Shown here piece by piece: positions 30,986 through 40,457 of a DNA stretch of 64,000 nucleotides (positions are counted from its first letter, which is position 1; each line of letters starts with the position of its first letter). Under the pieces are notes generated by a model, which worked only from the letters and a program-made list of their open reading frames with translations, was not told where the DNA came from and made no database searches. The position numbers and the translations under genes are program-made. This DNA is from an uncultured Lachnospiraceae bacterium. GTDB taxonomy: Bacteria; Bacillota; Clostridia; Lachnospirales; Lachnospiraceae. Location: positions 24,406 through 88,405 of the forward strand of contig CATOJE010000005.1 of NCBI GenBank assembly GCA_951800145.1. Reading direction: 5' to 3'.

Positions 30986-31926
30986 CTTCTTTTTAGCTCA
31001 TCCATCAGCTGCTGCAGATCCCACTCTTTCGTGCTGTTTTCATAGTTCGCCGGGTCGGCGATGTAAACATTTCCGGAGCTGGTGAGCTGAGCAATGATAA
31101 TAAAATGTCCATTATCGGTCAAGGTTCCTTTTCCCATAAGGGCAACCAGGATGTGGTTGCTGTCAAGAAGCCGGGCGGCATTCTCCGGAGTGCGATCTGT
31201 AACACTTTCCACCTGGAGCCCGAAGGCAGTGAGGCTTTTGGGGATTAAATCGTGATAGGAGCCTCCGCCGGCGGCAAAGCAGCCATTGGCAGCAGACCAG
31301 TCCGCCATTTCGATGGGGGTTACACCGATATTACCAAAGCTATTGACAATCATGGCAACACAGACCGGCCCGCAGCCATATTTACTTAAGGGGTCAGAGC
31401 CGCCGTAGAGATAGGATTTCCAGCGGAGATCTCCCTGGTTGTAGTACAGCATAGGACCGATGGCAGTATCCAGAAAGCAGGAGTAAATGGAATCCTCCTG
31501 CTCAGGAAAGACTGGTTCAGCAGTAAAGTCGGCCACATCTCCCAGAACCGTGGTAAGGGGGATGGGGGCAGGAGAGTCCGGCGGCGCTGAGGCCAGGGGG
31601 GAGGTGTCATCCTCTATGTTCCCGTCAGTCAGCTCCTCTTTTGGGAAAAGGTGATCCCGACCCCATTCCTGTACACGAGTAAAGGCAGAGGAAGCAAGGT
31701 TTTGAACATCTGCCAGGGAAAAGGGATGGAAATAAAACAGCAGGCTGAAAAAGATGGCAAGGGAGGCAGCGACGATGCTGCTGATAACCAGCCATTCCAA
31801 AGCGCTCTTTCTGGGGCGCTTTTTTTTAGGGGAATTCAAAACCCGAAAAGCGGAGCCCCGCTTTCCGGGTTTTTTAGCGGAATGAGAGGTTGGTTTTAAT
31901 GGAGGTAAGCTTTGCTTTCCTGGCAT
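30898..31926 (-). CDS. Membrane-anchored C39-like cysteine peptidase
   Basis: A 342-residue protein: a basic N-terminus (Lys/Arg-rich residues 18-40), one membrane segment (about 45-66), a linker, then a Peptidase_C39_2-type domain. Catalytic Cys is in KYGCGPVCVAMIVNSFG, His in DNGHFIIIAQL and Asp in YIADPANYE, in the usual order, so it looks active and faces outside. The start follows cheB by 6 bases on the same strand, so it is the last gene of the chemotaxis operon, an unusual partner. Its substrate is unknown; cleavage of a surface or filament-related protein is a guess. Confidence 0.85.
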   Translation of the reverse strand: MPGKQSLPPLKPTSHSAKKPGKRGSAFRVLNSPKKKRPRKSALEWLVISSIVAASLAIFFSLLFYFHPFSLADVQNLASSAFTRVQEWGRDHLFPKEELTDGNIEDDTSPLASAPPDSPAPIPLTTVLGDVADFTAEPVFPEQEDSIYSCFLDTAIGPMLYYNQGDLRWKSYLYGGSDPLSKYGCGPVCVAMIVNSFGNIGVTPIEMADWSAANGCFAAGGGSYHDLIPKSLTAFGLQVESVTDRTPENAARLLDSNHILVALMGKGTLTDNGHFIIIAQLTSSGNVYIADPANYENSTKEWDLQQLMDELKRSYDSGGPLWAVSLGAGASVLDPASDSLKN

Positions 31927-31932
31927 ATCAAC

Positions 31933-33135
31933 TTATCCTTTCGCGAGATGGCCCATAACTGCCTGAGCGATGGAGCCAAGGGGAGACTGCTGGCATACAG
32001 CGCCGATCTTATAAGCCTCCATAGGCATTCCGTAAACAACACAGGTATCACGGTCCTGGCCGATGGTGTAGGCGCCTGCCTTGCGCATCCGCAGCATACC
32101 GGCAGCGCCGTCCGCACCCATTCCAGTGAGGATAACGCCGATGGCATGACTTTTGGCGTGCATGGCCACCGAGTCGAAAAGCACATCCACCGATGGCCGG
32201 TGGCCGCTGACCTTCGCCTCGTCGGTGCAGCTGACTGCATAGCCGGATCCCATGCGGACGATCCGCATCTGCAGGCCGCCGGGAGCCAGGAGAATCAGAC
32301 CAGGCTGAACCTTATCCCCATGGGCCGCTTCCTTCACCTCCAGCTTGCAGATTCGATTCAGACGCTCTGCATACATAGCAGTAAAGCCTGGAGGCATGTG
32401 CTGCGTGATGACGATCCCCGGCATCCTGGCAGGAAACTGCCGTACTACCTCCAGAATCGCCTCGGTCCCCCCAGTGGAAGCGCCGATGGCGATCACGTCA
32501 ATCCCCGGATAGGGGGAGGGCATAGATACGGTCCGCTTGGAAGGCAGCTGAGCATTCTGGCCGGCTGTAGAAGCAGCCGGGCCGGGAGCCGCGCTGCGGC
32601 CGAAGACAGAGGGAGCCTGGGAGACAGGAGTGCGAAGAGCCTGTCCGCCGCCAGCCCCGCCTAATCCGGAGGCTGGCTTCGTCCCTGAAGGGGAGGCCTG
32701 GCCGGTGATGGAGGCCACGGTCACTGTCCTGGAGGGAAGCCGCACCTTCGCATTAGCGCCCACGGAAAGCTTTGTCTTCAAGGTAGTGAGAAACGCTTCC
32801 CGTCCGCCGTCCTGCTCATTAGGCTTCCGGACAAAATCCACTGCGCCGGCAGCCAATGCGTCGAATACACGTACGTTCAGGGAAGATACCAGAATCACCG
32901 GGATGGGGTGGGTGGGAAGAACCTCCCGCAGAAAGTCCAGGCCGCTCATCCCCGGCATCTCGATATCCAGGGTTATGATATCCGGTTTTAAGATCGGAAG
33001 TTTATTTTTCGCGTCCAGAGCATTGATGGCATATCCCACTACCTCAAACCGGGGATCTGAACCCAGGCTCTGGACCAGCCAGCTACGGAACAGGACAGAA
33101 TCGTCCACAACCATCAGACGGATTTTCTGATTCAT
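31933..33135 (-). CDS. cheB: Chemotaxis protein-glutamate methylesterase CheB
   Basis: A 400-residue response regulator-esterase. The receiver domain has DD at residues 11-12, the phosphoacceptor Asp in TLDIEMPG (about 57) and VRKPN. A long Ala/Gly/Pro/Ser linker (about 130-205) follows, then the methylesterase with IGASTGGTEA (Ser), TQHMPPGF (His) and GMGADGA (Asp). It removes methyl groups from receptor glutamates when phosphorylated by CheA. AAGAAGG precedes the ATG. The linker is longer than in the enteric enzymes. Confidence 0.96.
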   Translation of the reverse strand: MNQKIRLMVVDDSVLFRSWLVQSLGSDPRFEVVGYAINALDAKNKLPILKPDIITLDIEMPGMSGLDFLREVLPTHPIPVILVSSLNVRVFDALAAGAVDFVRKPNEQDGGREAFLTTLKTKLSVGANAKVRLPSRTVTVASITGQASPSGTKPASGLGGAGGGQALRTPVSQAPSVFGRSAAPGPAASTAGQNAQLPSKRTVSMPSPYPGIDVIAIGASTGGTEAILEVVRQFPARMPGIVITQHMPPGFTAMYAERLNRICKLEVKEAAHGDKVQPGLILLAPGGLQMRIVRMGSGYAVSCTDEAKVSGHRPSVDVLFDSVAMHAKSHAIGVILTGMGADGAAGMLRMRKAGAYTIGQDRDTCVVYGMPMEAYKIGAVCQQSPLGSIAQAVMGHLAKG

Positions 33136-33228
33136 AGAGCAACCTTCTTTCTTATGATTTCCGGTAACGATCCGGCAAGGCCAGCGCAGCAGCTGCGCTG
33201 ACCGTAAGGGAATCCAGCCATAAAACCG

Positions 33229-34041
33229 TTACGATTTCCGATAAATCGCCGGCTGCACATATTTATAAGGGCAGGTGGTTTTTGTAAGGCCCTCGGAGTG
33301 ACCGATGAAAAGATGGCCGCCGGGAACCGTAGCATTATAGAAGCGGCGCACCAGGGCATCCTTTGTAGTTTGATCGAAATAGATCATCACATTACGGCAG
33401 AAGATCAAGTCAAACTTTTTCTTAAAGGTAATGGAGTCCATCAGGTTAAAGGTGCGGAAGATTACATTCTGCTTGATGGCCGGCGCGACGGTATAGCGGT
33501 CCGGGCCCTCCTTCACAAAATATTTCTTCTGCCAGGCCGGGGGCAGAGCTGCTGTGCTCTCCTCACTATAAACAGCCGTGATGGCACTGTCCAGGATCCT
33601 CTGGGAAATGTCTGTGGCAAGGATCCGGGTATCCCATTGATTCGCCTGAGGACCGAAAAACTCCTTTAAATACATGGAGATGGTATAGGGCTCCTCACCG
33701 GAGGAGCAGCCGGCGCTCCAGATAGAAAGCACCTTATCCCTGGCGTGCTTTTTCTGCAGGTCAGGGAGTATCACATCCCAGAGATATTTAAAGTGAGCCT
33801 CCTCCCGGAGAAAGTAAGTATAATTGGTGGTAAGCTTATTCAGCATTGCCGTGACCATCTCCGGATCACGGCCGGATAAAATGTGATCCACATAGGTGGA
33901 AAAATCCTTAAAGCCCTGGGCGGAAAGCGTGTTGGAAAGGCGGCTGACGATGAGCTGCTTTTTCTTACTTAAGTCGATTCCGTAGTGCTGCTTAATATAT
34001 CCGTAAAGACGTTGAAAATCATGTTCAGTTAATGTCAGCAT
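33229..34041 (-). CDS. cheR: Chemotaxis protein methyltransferase CheR
   Basis: A 270-residue SAM-dependent methyltransferase: N-terminal helical domain (YIKQHYGIDLSKKKQLIVSRL), then LSIWSAGCSSGEEPYTISMYL (SAM binding), ILATDISQRIL and LIFCRNVMIYFDQTTKDALV. It methylates receptor glutamates. The start is the ATG giving MLTLTEHDFQRL, which matches the family length; upstream in-frame codons overlap cheW. It sits between cheW and cheB in one operon. Confidence 0.96.
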   Translation of the reverse strand: MLTLTEHDFQRLYGYIKQHYGIDLSKKKQLIVSRLSNTLSAQGFKDFSTYVDHILSGRDPEMVTAMLNKLTTNYTYFLREEAHFKYLWDVILPDLQKKHARDKVLSIWSAGCSSGEEPYTISMYLKEFFGPQANQWDTRILATDISQRILDSAITAVYSEESTAALPPAWQKKYFVKEGPDRYTVAPAIKQNVIFRTFNLMDSITFKKKFDLIFCRNVMIYFDQTTKDALVRRFYNATVPGGHLFIGHSEGLTKTTCPYKYVQPAIYRKS

Positions 34042-34066
34042 CGAAATTACCTCGGTTATTTCACAA

Positions 34067-34552
34067 TTAGAACTGCGGACTGGATAGGGCCTGACAGTCG
34101 ATGGACATAAAGACACTTCCGTCCTCCATGGTTACCATGCCGTCCAGAAGCTTCTGCTGGTTCTTTAACGGTATGGGGCGGACATTGGATAGGTCGATGT
34201 CGATCACCTGGCGGACAGAATCTACAATGATTCCCAGAGAAATGGAATCAATATCCAGCACGATGATGCAGGTATTGCTGCTGAACTCCGAGCCCTCCTT
34301 GCCCATGCGCAGCTGAATATCCACTACGGGAAGGATCTGGCCTCTCAGATTAATGATGCCCTTGATAAAAGGAGGCATCAGCGGGAGAGTGGTAATGGTG
34401 TGATTGTTTATAATCTCAATCACATGCTTGGTACTGATATATAGAATGAGCCCTCCGGATTCGAAGGTGAGGCAGCGCTCGATGGTAGAAGCTTCCTCTG
34501 TGTCAGACAGCTCCGGATCCAGAACTTCCTGATTATTCATTGGTTCAGACAT
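34067..34552 (-). CDS. cheW: Chemotaxis coupling protein CheW
   Basis: A 161-residue CheW: an acidic N-terminal stretch (~25 residues), then CLTFESGGLILYISTKHVIEI, PFIKGIINLRGQILPVVDI (the conserved R-G-x-[IV]-[LI]-P-[VL]-[VI]-D motif), DSISLGIIVDSVRQVIDI and DGMVTMEDGSVFMSID. It links receptors to CheA. The start follows GGGAGGAACC, 14 bases after the cheA stop. Confidence 0.95.
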   Translation of the reverse strand: MSEPMNNQEVLDPELSDTEEASTIERCLTFESGGLILYISTKHVIEIINNHTITTLPLMPPFIKGIINLRGQILPVVDIQLRMGKEGSEFSSNTCIIVLDIDSISLGIIVDSVRQVIDIDLSNVRPIPLKNQQKLLDGMVTMEDGSVFMSIDCQALSSPQF

Positions 34553-34568
34553 GATTGGTTCCTCCCTT

Positions 34569-36695
34569 CTATTTGTTTTCCAAGGCTGCCATGTGAAGGC
34601 TCTGGATATCCAGAATAATGCTGATATTTCCATCGCCCAGGATGGTACAGCCGGAAATGCCGTAATCCTTCAGGTCAAAGTAGTTTAAGAAAGCGGGAAG
34701 GGGCTTCACCACCACCTGCTGTTCTCCGATCAGCTCATCCACAAAGAGGCAGAAGGAGCGGTCGCTGGTCTCCACCCAGAGTAAAATTCCTTCCTCCAGG
34801 CTGGTGACATCAGTGTCAATGTTGTAGAACTGGTGAAGCCGTACCACCGGATAGAAGATACCCATCCGTTCCACGATCTCACAATTATTCTCATCCCGGA
34901 TGATCTCATCCGTGGTGATCTTAAAGGACTGGCGGATATTGGCAATGGGGATGGTAAAGATAGACTTGCCCACCGTCACCTTCATACCGTCTACAATGGC
35001 TAAGGTCAAGGGGATCTTCATGGTAAAGGTAGTTCCCTTGCCCTCCTCGCTGGAGAGGGATACCACGCCGCCTACCGCCTCTACGTTCTTCTTTACTACG
35101 TCCATGCCCACACCACGGCCGGAAAACTCCGTAACCGTCTGATTCGTGGAGAAGCCAGGCAGCATAACCAGGCTTAAGGCTTCCTTTCTGGAGTACTCGC
35201 TCTCCGGCTTGGTGAGGAGTCCCTTGTCTCTGGCCTTTGCCAGAAGCTTTTCCGGATTCATGCCCTTTCCGTCGTCGGCAATGGAGATCACCACCTCGCT
35301 GCTGGTATGGGAGGCGGAGAGGATAATCTCGCCCTGGGAGGGCTTTCCGGCCTGGATACGCTCATCTGCCGTGTCCTCGATTCCATGGTCCATGGCATTG
35401 CGGACCATGTGCATGATGGGATCCTGAATGCTGTCTACGATGGTCTTATCCACCTCTGTGTCCTCGCCAATCAGGGTGAGGCGCACATCCTTCCCTAATT
35501 TCTGCTTCATATCCCGGACGATCCGGCTCATCTTCTGGAACACGCCGGAGATGGGAACCATCCGCAGGGACATGGAGATATCCTGCAGATCATCCGTAAG
35601 CTTTCTCAGCTGGCGGGCGGACTTCATGAAATTATCATAGGCGTCCCGGCTCAGCTGGTTTAACTCCGGAGCCGAGGTAACCATGGACTCAGTGATAACG
35701 ATCTCGCCCACCAGATTCTGGAGACTGTCCAGCTTCATCAGGCTGACGCTGATTAAGTTCTGCTTCACCGGTCCCTGGCCCTGAGCCTGGTTCTGCTTGG
35801 CAGGAGCCTTGGACTTGGGAGCCGGCTTGGCATCAGGAACCGCCGGCTGTGCAGCAGCCGCTGAGGGCTGGCTCTCCTGAGGGGGAGCCGCTGCTTCCGG
35901 CTCTTCTTCCGGCAGTTCAACCAGCTCATAGGAACGGATGTGATTCTGGGTCCGGAGGAGATCCCCTGCCTTTTGGGCGGTTTCCATGGATTCAAAGGCC
36001 ATGTAAAAGCCATTCTCAATAATAGAGGCACAGGAATCGGGATTACTTTCCATATTTTCCGGATAATACCGGAACTCCAGCTCGCATTCCTTCAGGGAAT
36101 TGACAATCATAAATGCCCGCAGGTTCTCCATCCCCACGCCTTCGTCCAGGAATACATGGATAAAGCATGTGGCATTCTTGTCATCGGGGAGATCCTCGGG
36201 AAGGGAAGAGCTGCCGGCCGGCTCTGTCTGGCTTTTTTGCGCTCCACCGGCTGCCGGCTGGGGGGAGGGCTCCTCCTGTGCCGCACCGCTGATCTTCTTT
36301 AAGAAGCTGTTGATCTCAGCTGCAAAGGAATCCAGATCCGTGTCCAGGGGCACGCCGTTCTCCACCTTTTCCACCTGTCCGCGAAGGCAGTCCTCTGAAC
36401 GGAACATCAGGTTAAAAAGCTCCTTCTTGTGCTGTGGATCCAGAGAGTCGATCCCCTTGTCCCGAATATAATAGAACAAATCCTCGATATGATGCGCAAT
36501 GCTCGAAAGGGAGCCGAATTCCATCATAGCCGAGGATCCCTTGATCGTGTGCATGATGCGGAAAATCTCATTCACATCTTCCGGGGAAAAGTCACCCAGC
36601 TTCTCGTCCTTCATCAGCATCTCATCCAGATTGTCCAAAAGGGAGTTTGTTTCAAAGAGGTATGTATCCAGCATACTTTCCATACCATTATCCAT
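34569..36695 (-). CDS. cheA: Chemotaxis histidine kinase CheA
   Basis: A 708-residue CheA. The Hpt domain has the phosphorylated His in RIMHTIKGSSAMM (about residue 49). A P2-like region (about 155-260), an Ala/Pro/Gln linker (265-310), the dimerisation helices (LMKLDSLQNLVGEIV), the kinase domain (HMVRNAMDHGIE, ISIADDGKGM, GRGVGMDVV) and a C-terminal CheW-like domain (VDGMKVTVGKSIFTIPIANI) follow. The start is the ATG behind AGGTGG. It is first gene of the minus-strand che operon, behind a perfect sigma-D -10. No cheY, cheC or cheD is nearby. Confidence 0.97.
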   Translation of the reverse strand: MDNGMESMLDTYLFETNSLLDNLDEMLMKDEKLGDFSPEDVNEIFRIMHTIKGSSAMMEFGSLSSIAHHIEDLFYYIRDKGIDSLDPQHKKELFNLMFRSEDCLRGQVEKVENGVPLDTDLDSFAAEINSFLKKISGAAQEEPSPQPAAGGAQKSQTEPAGSSSLPEDLPDDKNATCFIHVFLDEGVGMENLRAFMIVNSLKECELEFRYYPENMESNPDSCASIIENGFYMAFESMETAQKAGDLLRTQNHIRSYELVELPEEEPEAAAPPQESQPSAAAAQPAVPDAKPAPKSKAPAKQNQAQGQGPVKQNLISVSLMKLDSLQNLVGEIVITESMVTSAPELNQLSRDAYDNFMKSARQLRKLTDDLQDISMSLRMVPISGVFQKMSRIVRDMKQKLGKDVRLTLIGEDTEVDKTIVDSIQDPIMHMVRNAMDHGIEDTADERIQAGKPSQGEIILSASHTSSEVVISIADDGKGMNPEKLLAKARDKGLLTKPESEYSRKEALSLVMLPGFSTNQTVTEFSGRGVGMDVVKKNVEAVGGVVSLSSEEGKGTTFTMKIPLTLAIVDGMKVTVGKSIFTIPIANIRQSFKITTDEIIRDENNCEIVERMGIFYPVVRLHQFYNIDTDVTSLEEGILLWVETSDRSFCLFVDELIGEQQVVVKPLPAFLNYFDLKDYGISGCTILGDGNISIILDIQSLHMAALENK

Positions 36696-36783
36696 TCCAT
36701 TACACCACCTATCTCTTTTGATATCGCATGAAAATGAAACAGTCCGCCCTGTGAATGGCGACAGACATAACATACTTCCTTGT

Positions 36784-36810
36784 TTATCGGCGAAAATTCA
36801 AAATAGTTAA
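36784..36810 (-). promoter_or_regulatory. Sigma-D promoter of the cheAWRB operon
   Basis: Minus strand TTAA, 15 bases, then GCCGATAA, a perfect -10 element. It has the same TTAA -35 as both flagellin promoters, and lies about 90 bases before the cheA start. Confidence 0.85.
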
Positions 36811-36849
36811 GGGGCGAAAAAAAATCACAAATATTTTTTTGCGATTGTA

Positions 36850-36876
36850 TTATTTATTTAAAAAATATGCCGAGAT
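36850..36876 (+). promoter_or_regulatory. Weak sigma-D-like promoter of the chemoreceptor pair
   Basis: TTAT, 15 bases, GCCGAGAT. Only the GCCGA core is good. It is divergent from the cheA promoter and about 75 bases before the first receptor gene. Confidence 0.4.
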
Positions 36877-36952
36877 ACTTATAGAGTGTTTATTAAGCCT
36901 TCCGAAGATTTCGGAAAACGCAAAAGAAGGTTCAGCGAGGAGGAGCGTTATA

Positions 36953-38758
36953 ATGAAGAACTTAAAGGTCAGTCTGAAATTTATCGTATCATTCGGGACG
37001 ATACTGGTATTGTTTCTGATATCCATCGGTACTGCCAGTCTGGGGATCAGTAAGGCGAAGTCCAGCTATAAAGAGTTTTATACCACGGATTATAAGGTAA
37101 TCAGCAGCATTTACGAGATTCGCCTTAACCAGAGAAAAGGCTTATATGAGATGATGATGGGAGTCATCTCAGACGGCCAGGAGGCAAGGGAACATATCAA
37201 CAATGTAAATCAGTACATGACGGCGATTTCAAATGACCTTCAGTGGATACATGCGAATTACACGGAGGATCTCTCTGCCTTAAAGCAGTTTGAGACTGAG
37301 CTGGAAAACAGCATGCAGCTTCAGAATGAGATCGCCGAATACGCGGTGGCGGGAACGGCGGAGGCAGATGAGCAGGCCCGCAAGCTTCTGCTGGAAGAGT
37401 ATTCTCCCCAGGTAGAAAGCTGTATTTCCTGCCTTATAGATGCCTTTAATCAGATGGAGTCCGTGAGCGCGAAGAATTATGAGGATTCCCTGAAGATGCA
37501 GAACATGCTTACAGGCGTGACAGTCGGTGTTGCGGTGGTTGCTTTTGTCCTCACCTGCATTATTGGATTGAAGCTTACCGGCTATATTCTGGTTCCGGTG
37601 AAAAAGTTCGAGGATACCATCGACGAGATCGTAAAGGGCAATCTTTCCGCCCATGTGGATTATGTCAGTGAAGACGAATTTGGCGCGATGGCTCAGAGCA
37701 TGGGCAAGATGACCAGCAGTGTGCGCTCCATCATAAAGGATATCGAGACCGTGTTAAGCGCTATGGCCGCAGGGGACTTTACCGTTCACTCCACAGCAAA
37801 AGAGCTTTATGTGGGGGACTATGAGACGATTTTTGACTCCATGAAGAAGATTAAGGACAGCTTTAACGCTACCCTGCATACATTGAATCAGTCTGCAAGC
37901 CAGGTATCGAATGGCTCTGACCAGGTATCCTCCGGCGCGCAGGCTCTGTCCCAGGGCGCTACCGAGCAGGCCTCTTCCGTGGAGGAGCTGGCAGCATCCA
38001 TTAATGAGATTTCCAGCAATATTAATAAGAATGCAGAGGGCGCCAAGGAAGCCAGCAATAAGTCCGCCCTGGTAGGTGAGGAGGTAGGCGAGAGCAACCG
38101 CCGGATGCGCGACATGCTGGATGCTATGGCAAAGATCAATGCTTCCTCCGGAGAGATTGGAAAGATTATCAAGACCATCGAGGACATTGCCTTCCAGACG
38201 AATATTCTTGCTTTGAACGCTGCCGTGGAGGCTGCGCGGGCAGGAGCAGCAGGCAAGGGCTTTGCTGTAGTTGCAGATGAGGTCCGCAACCTGGCAAGCA
38301 AGTCCGCTGAGGCCTCAAAGAATACAGCAGTATTGATCGAGAACTCCCTGAATGCAGTGGAGAATGGAAAGAAGATCGCAGACGAGACCGCGAAATCCTT
38401 AGAGAGTGTAATGTCCGGCGTCAGCGAAGCAGCAGGAATGATGGATTCGATTGCCAAGGCGTCCCAGGAGCAGGCAGACACCATTACACAGATTACTTTG
38501 GGAATCGATCAGATTTCCAGCGTAGTTCAGACGAACTCTGCAACCGCAGAGCAGAGTGCAGCGGCCAGCGAGGAGTTATCCAGCCAGGCACAGCTGCTTA
38601 AGGAGCTGGTCCGCAAGTTCCGTCTGGAGGGGGAAGCGCCCGCTCCGACTCAGTCCTACTCCGCATCTGCACCAGATGATTCTGCAAGCTATGGCGGATA
38701 CACAGAGCCAGGCAGCAGCAGCCAGAATGTATATTATGGGAGCAATGACAAATATTAA
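36953..38758 (+). CDS. Methyl-accepting chemotaxis protein with four-helix sensor
   Basis: A 601-residue chemoreceptor: membrane segment 1 (about residues 10-32), a ~140-residue extracytoplasmic region of 4HB_MCP type, membrane segment 2 (about 183-208), HAMP, and a long signalling coil with the hairpin tip [20 protein letters not shown] and [15 protein letters not shown]. The C-terminal ~30 residues are a flexible Ser/Tyr tail ending SNDKY. ATG is behind GAGGAGGAG; upstream in-frame codons run into the divergent cheA region and are not coding. Ligand unknown. The second receptor follows 32 bases later. Confidence 0.94.
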   Translation: MKNLKVSLKFIVSFGTILVLFLISIGTASLGISKAKSSYKEFYTTDYKVISSIYEIRLNQRKGLYEMMMGVISDGQEAREHINNVNQYMTAISNDLQWIHANYTEDLSALKQFETELENSMQLQNEIAEYAVAGTAEADEQARKLLLEEYSPQVESCISCLIDAFNQMESVSAKNYEDSLKMQNMLTGVTVGVAVVAFVLTCIIGLKLTGYILVPVKKFEDTIDEIVKGNLSAHVDYVSEDEFGAMAQSMGKMTSSVRSIIKDIETVLSAMAAGDFTVHSTAKELYVGDYETIFDSMKKIKDSFNATLHTLNQSASQVSNGSDQVSSGAQALSQGATEQASSVEELAASINEISSNINKNAEGAKEASNKSALVGEEVGESNRRMRDMLDAMAKINASSGEIGKIIKTIEDIAFQTNILALNAAVEAARAGAAGKGFAVVADEVRNLASKSAEASKNTAVLIENSLNAVENGKKIADETAKSLESVMSGVSEAAGMMDSIAKASQEQADTITQITLGIDQISSVVQTNSATAEQSAAASEELSSQAQLLKELVRKFRLEGEAPAPTQSYSASAPDDSASYGGYTEPGSSSQNVYYGSNDKY

Positions 38759-38790
38759 AATGTAACGGGAATAGGCAGAAGGAGATTTTT

Positions 38791-40449
38791 ATGAAACGCA
38801 GTATCAAGCAGGATATTATGATTCGGATTATCTTGATCTTTGTGGTGGTGATCGTCAGCGGCATCATAACATTGAGCGGGATGAACCGGGTAAAGCGCTA
38901 CAGTAAGTCAACAGAAGATGCGTCAGAGATCCATTCTCTTGTACTGACTGCAGAGAAGGCTCATTACAGCTGGGTGGAGAATCTTTGCTCTGCTGTAACT
39001 ATGAATACAGAGTTTACAGGAAGCAAGGATTACCGGACTTGTGTTCTGGGAAATTGGTTTTATAATTCCGATTTGTCAAAGGTTGAGGATGCCGAGGTTC
39101 TGAGGCTGATCGAGGAGATGAAGCCTATCCATCAGGCGATCCACGAGTCGGCCCAGACGATTCTGGACCTAAACGAAACCGATCCGGAAGCGGCAAACCA
39201 GATGTATCTGGAGGATACCAGGGTAAAGGTACAGCAGTTAGTAGGCATCCTGGATGAGGTGGCAGCCATAACCGAGCAGCACACCAGCGCGAATCAGCAG
39301 GGTCTGCTGGGCGCAGTAACCAGGACACAGGTTATTTCTGTGATTACTGTTCTGGTGATCCTGGTGGTAAGTATCCTTTTGGTGCTGTATGTGATGAACA
39401 GCATTGTGAATCCTCTCCAGATAATCACCGAATCCAGCCGCAATCTTTCCGAGGGACGTCTGGACTTCCACATTGACGTGGAAAGTGAGAATGAGATCGG
39501 AGTATTGGCAGACAGCCTGAATACCTCCGTGAAGAATTTGAAGCGTTACATTTCCGATATTTCCGAGGTGCTTGACGATATGGCCTCCGGCAACCTGGGC
39601 CGTCAGAGCAGCATCCAGTATATAGGCGACTTTGTCCAGATTCAAAAAGCCATCGGAGACATCAGCAATGAGCTGAGCCAGACCATGGAGCAGATCCATG
39701 CATCCGCCAGCCAGGTGGATTCCGGTGCAAATCAGGTAGCTGTAGGTGCCCAGAGCCTGGCCCAGGGTTCTACAGAACAGTCTTCTGAGGTAGATAACCT
39801 GCTTCACATGATCGAGCAGATCACAGAGCAGATTAACAGTAATGCAGAAAGTGCTGCCATCACCACAACCGAGGCGGACAATGTAGGAGAGCAGATCGCC
39901 ATCTGTAATCAGCAGATGCAGGAGATGGCAAATGCCATGAACGAGATCAGCTCCTGCTCCGGCGAGATCCAGCATATTATCAAGACCATCGAGGACATCG
40001 CCTTCCAGACGAATATCCTGGCGCTGAACGCCGCTGTAGAGGCAGCCAGAGCAGGAAGCGCAGGCAAGGGCTTTGCTGTGGTGGCGGATGAGGTCCGCAA
40101 CCTGGCGGCGAAGAGTGCCGATGCGGCGAAGAATACCACGGGTCTTATCGAGAAGACGCTTCAGGTAGTAGCGAATGGTTCCCAGCTCACCGGCCTGACC
40201 CAGGATTCCTTAAACTCTGTGGTAGAAGGCGCTGGCAAGGTAACCAGCCAGATCAAGGTGATTTCCGATGCGTCTCAGGAGCAGGAAACTGCGATTAATC
40301 ATATTAAGGACAGCATTTATCAGATCTCTACAGTAATTCAGTCCAACTCCGCTACTTCGGAGGAGAGTGCAGCAGCCAGTGAAGAGCTGGCCGGGCAGGC
40401 TCAGATCCTGAAGAGATTGATTGGGAAGTTTCAGCTGAAGAGGAGTTAA
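38791..40449 (+). CDS. Methyl-accepting chemotaxis protein with CZB-like extracytoplasmic domain
   Basis: A 552-residue chemoreceptor: membrane segment 1 (about 9-29), sensor region 30-175, membrane segment 2 (about 179-200), HAMP, and a signalling domain with [20 protein letters not shown]. In the sensor, His58, Cys84 in CVLGNWFY, His114 and His118 (PIHQAIHESA) reproduce the H...C-x-L-G-x-W-x-Y...H-x3-H pattern of zinc-binding CZB domains. CZB domains usually lie in the cytoplasm; here the motif falls between the two membrane segments. It may sense zinc or zinc-linked oxidants (inference). Confidence 0.92.
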   Translation: MKRSIKQDIMIRIILIFVVVIVSGIITLSGMNRVKRYSKSTEDASEIHSLVLTAEKAHYSWVENLCSAVTMNTEFTGSKDYRTCVLGNWFYNSDLSKVEDAEVLRLIEEMKPIHQAIHESAQTILDLNETDPEAANQMYLEDTRVKVQQLVGILDEVAAITEQHTSANQQGLLGAVTRTQVISVITVLVILVVSILLVLYVMNSIVNPLQIITESSRNLSEGRLDFHIDVESENEIGVLADSLNTSVKNLKRYISDISEVLDDMASGNLGRQSSIQYIGDFVQIQKAIGDISNELSQTMEQIHASASQVDSGANQVAVGAQSLAQGSTEQSSEVDNLLHMIEQITEQINSNAESAAITTTEADNVGEQIAICNQQMQEMANAMNEISSCSGEIQHIIKTIEDIAFQTNILALNAAVEAARAGSAGKGFAVVADEVRNLAAKSADAAKNTTGLIEKTLQVVANGSQLTGLTQDSLNSVVEGAGKVTSQIKVISDASQEQETAINHIKDSIYQISTVIQSNSATSEESAAASEELAGQAQILKRLIGKFQLKRS

Positions 40450-40457
40450 GAGGTTAA

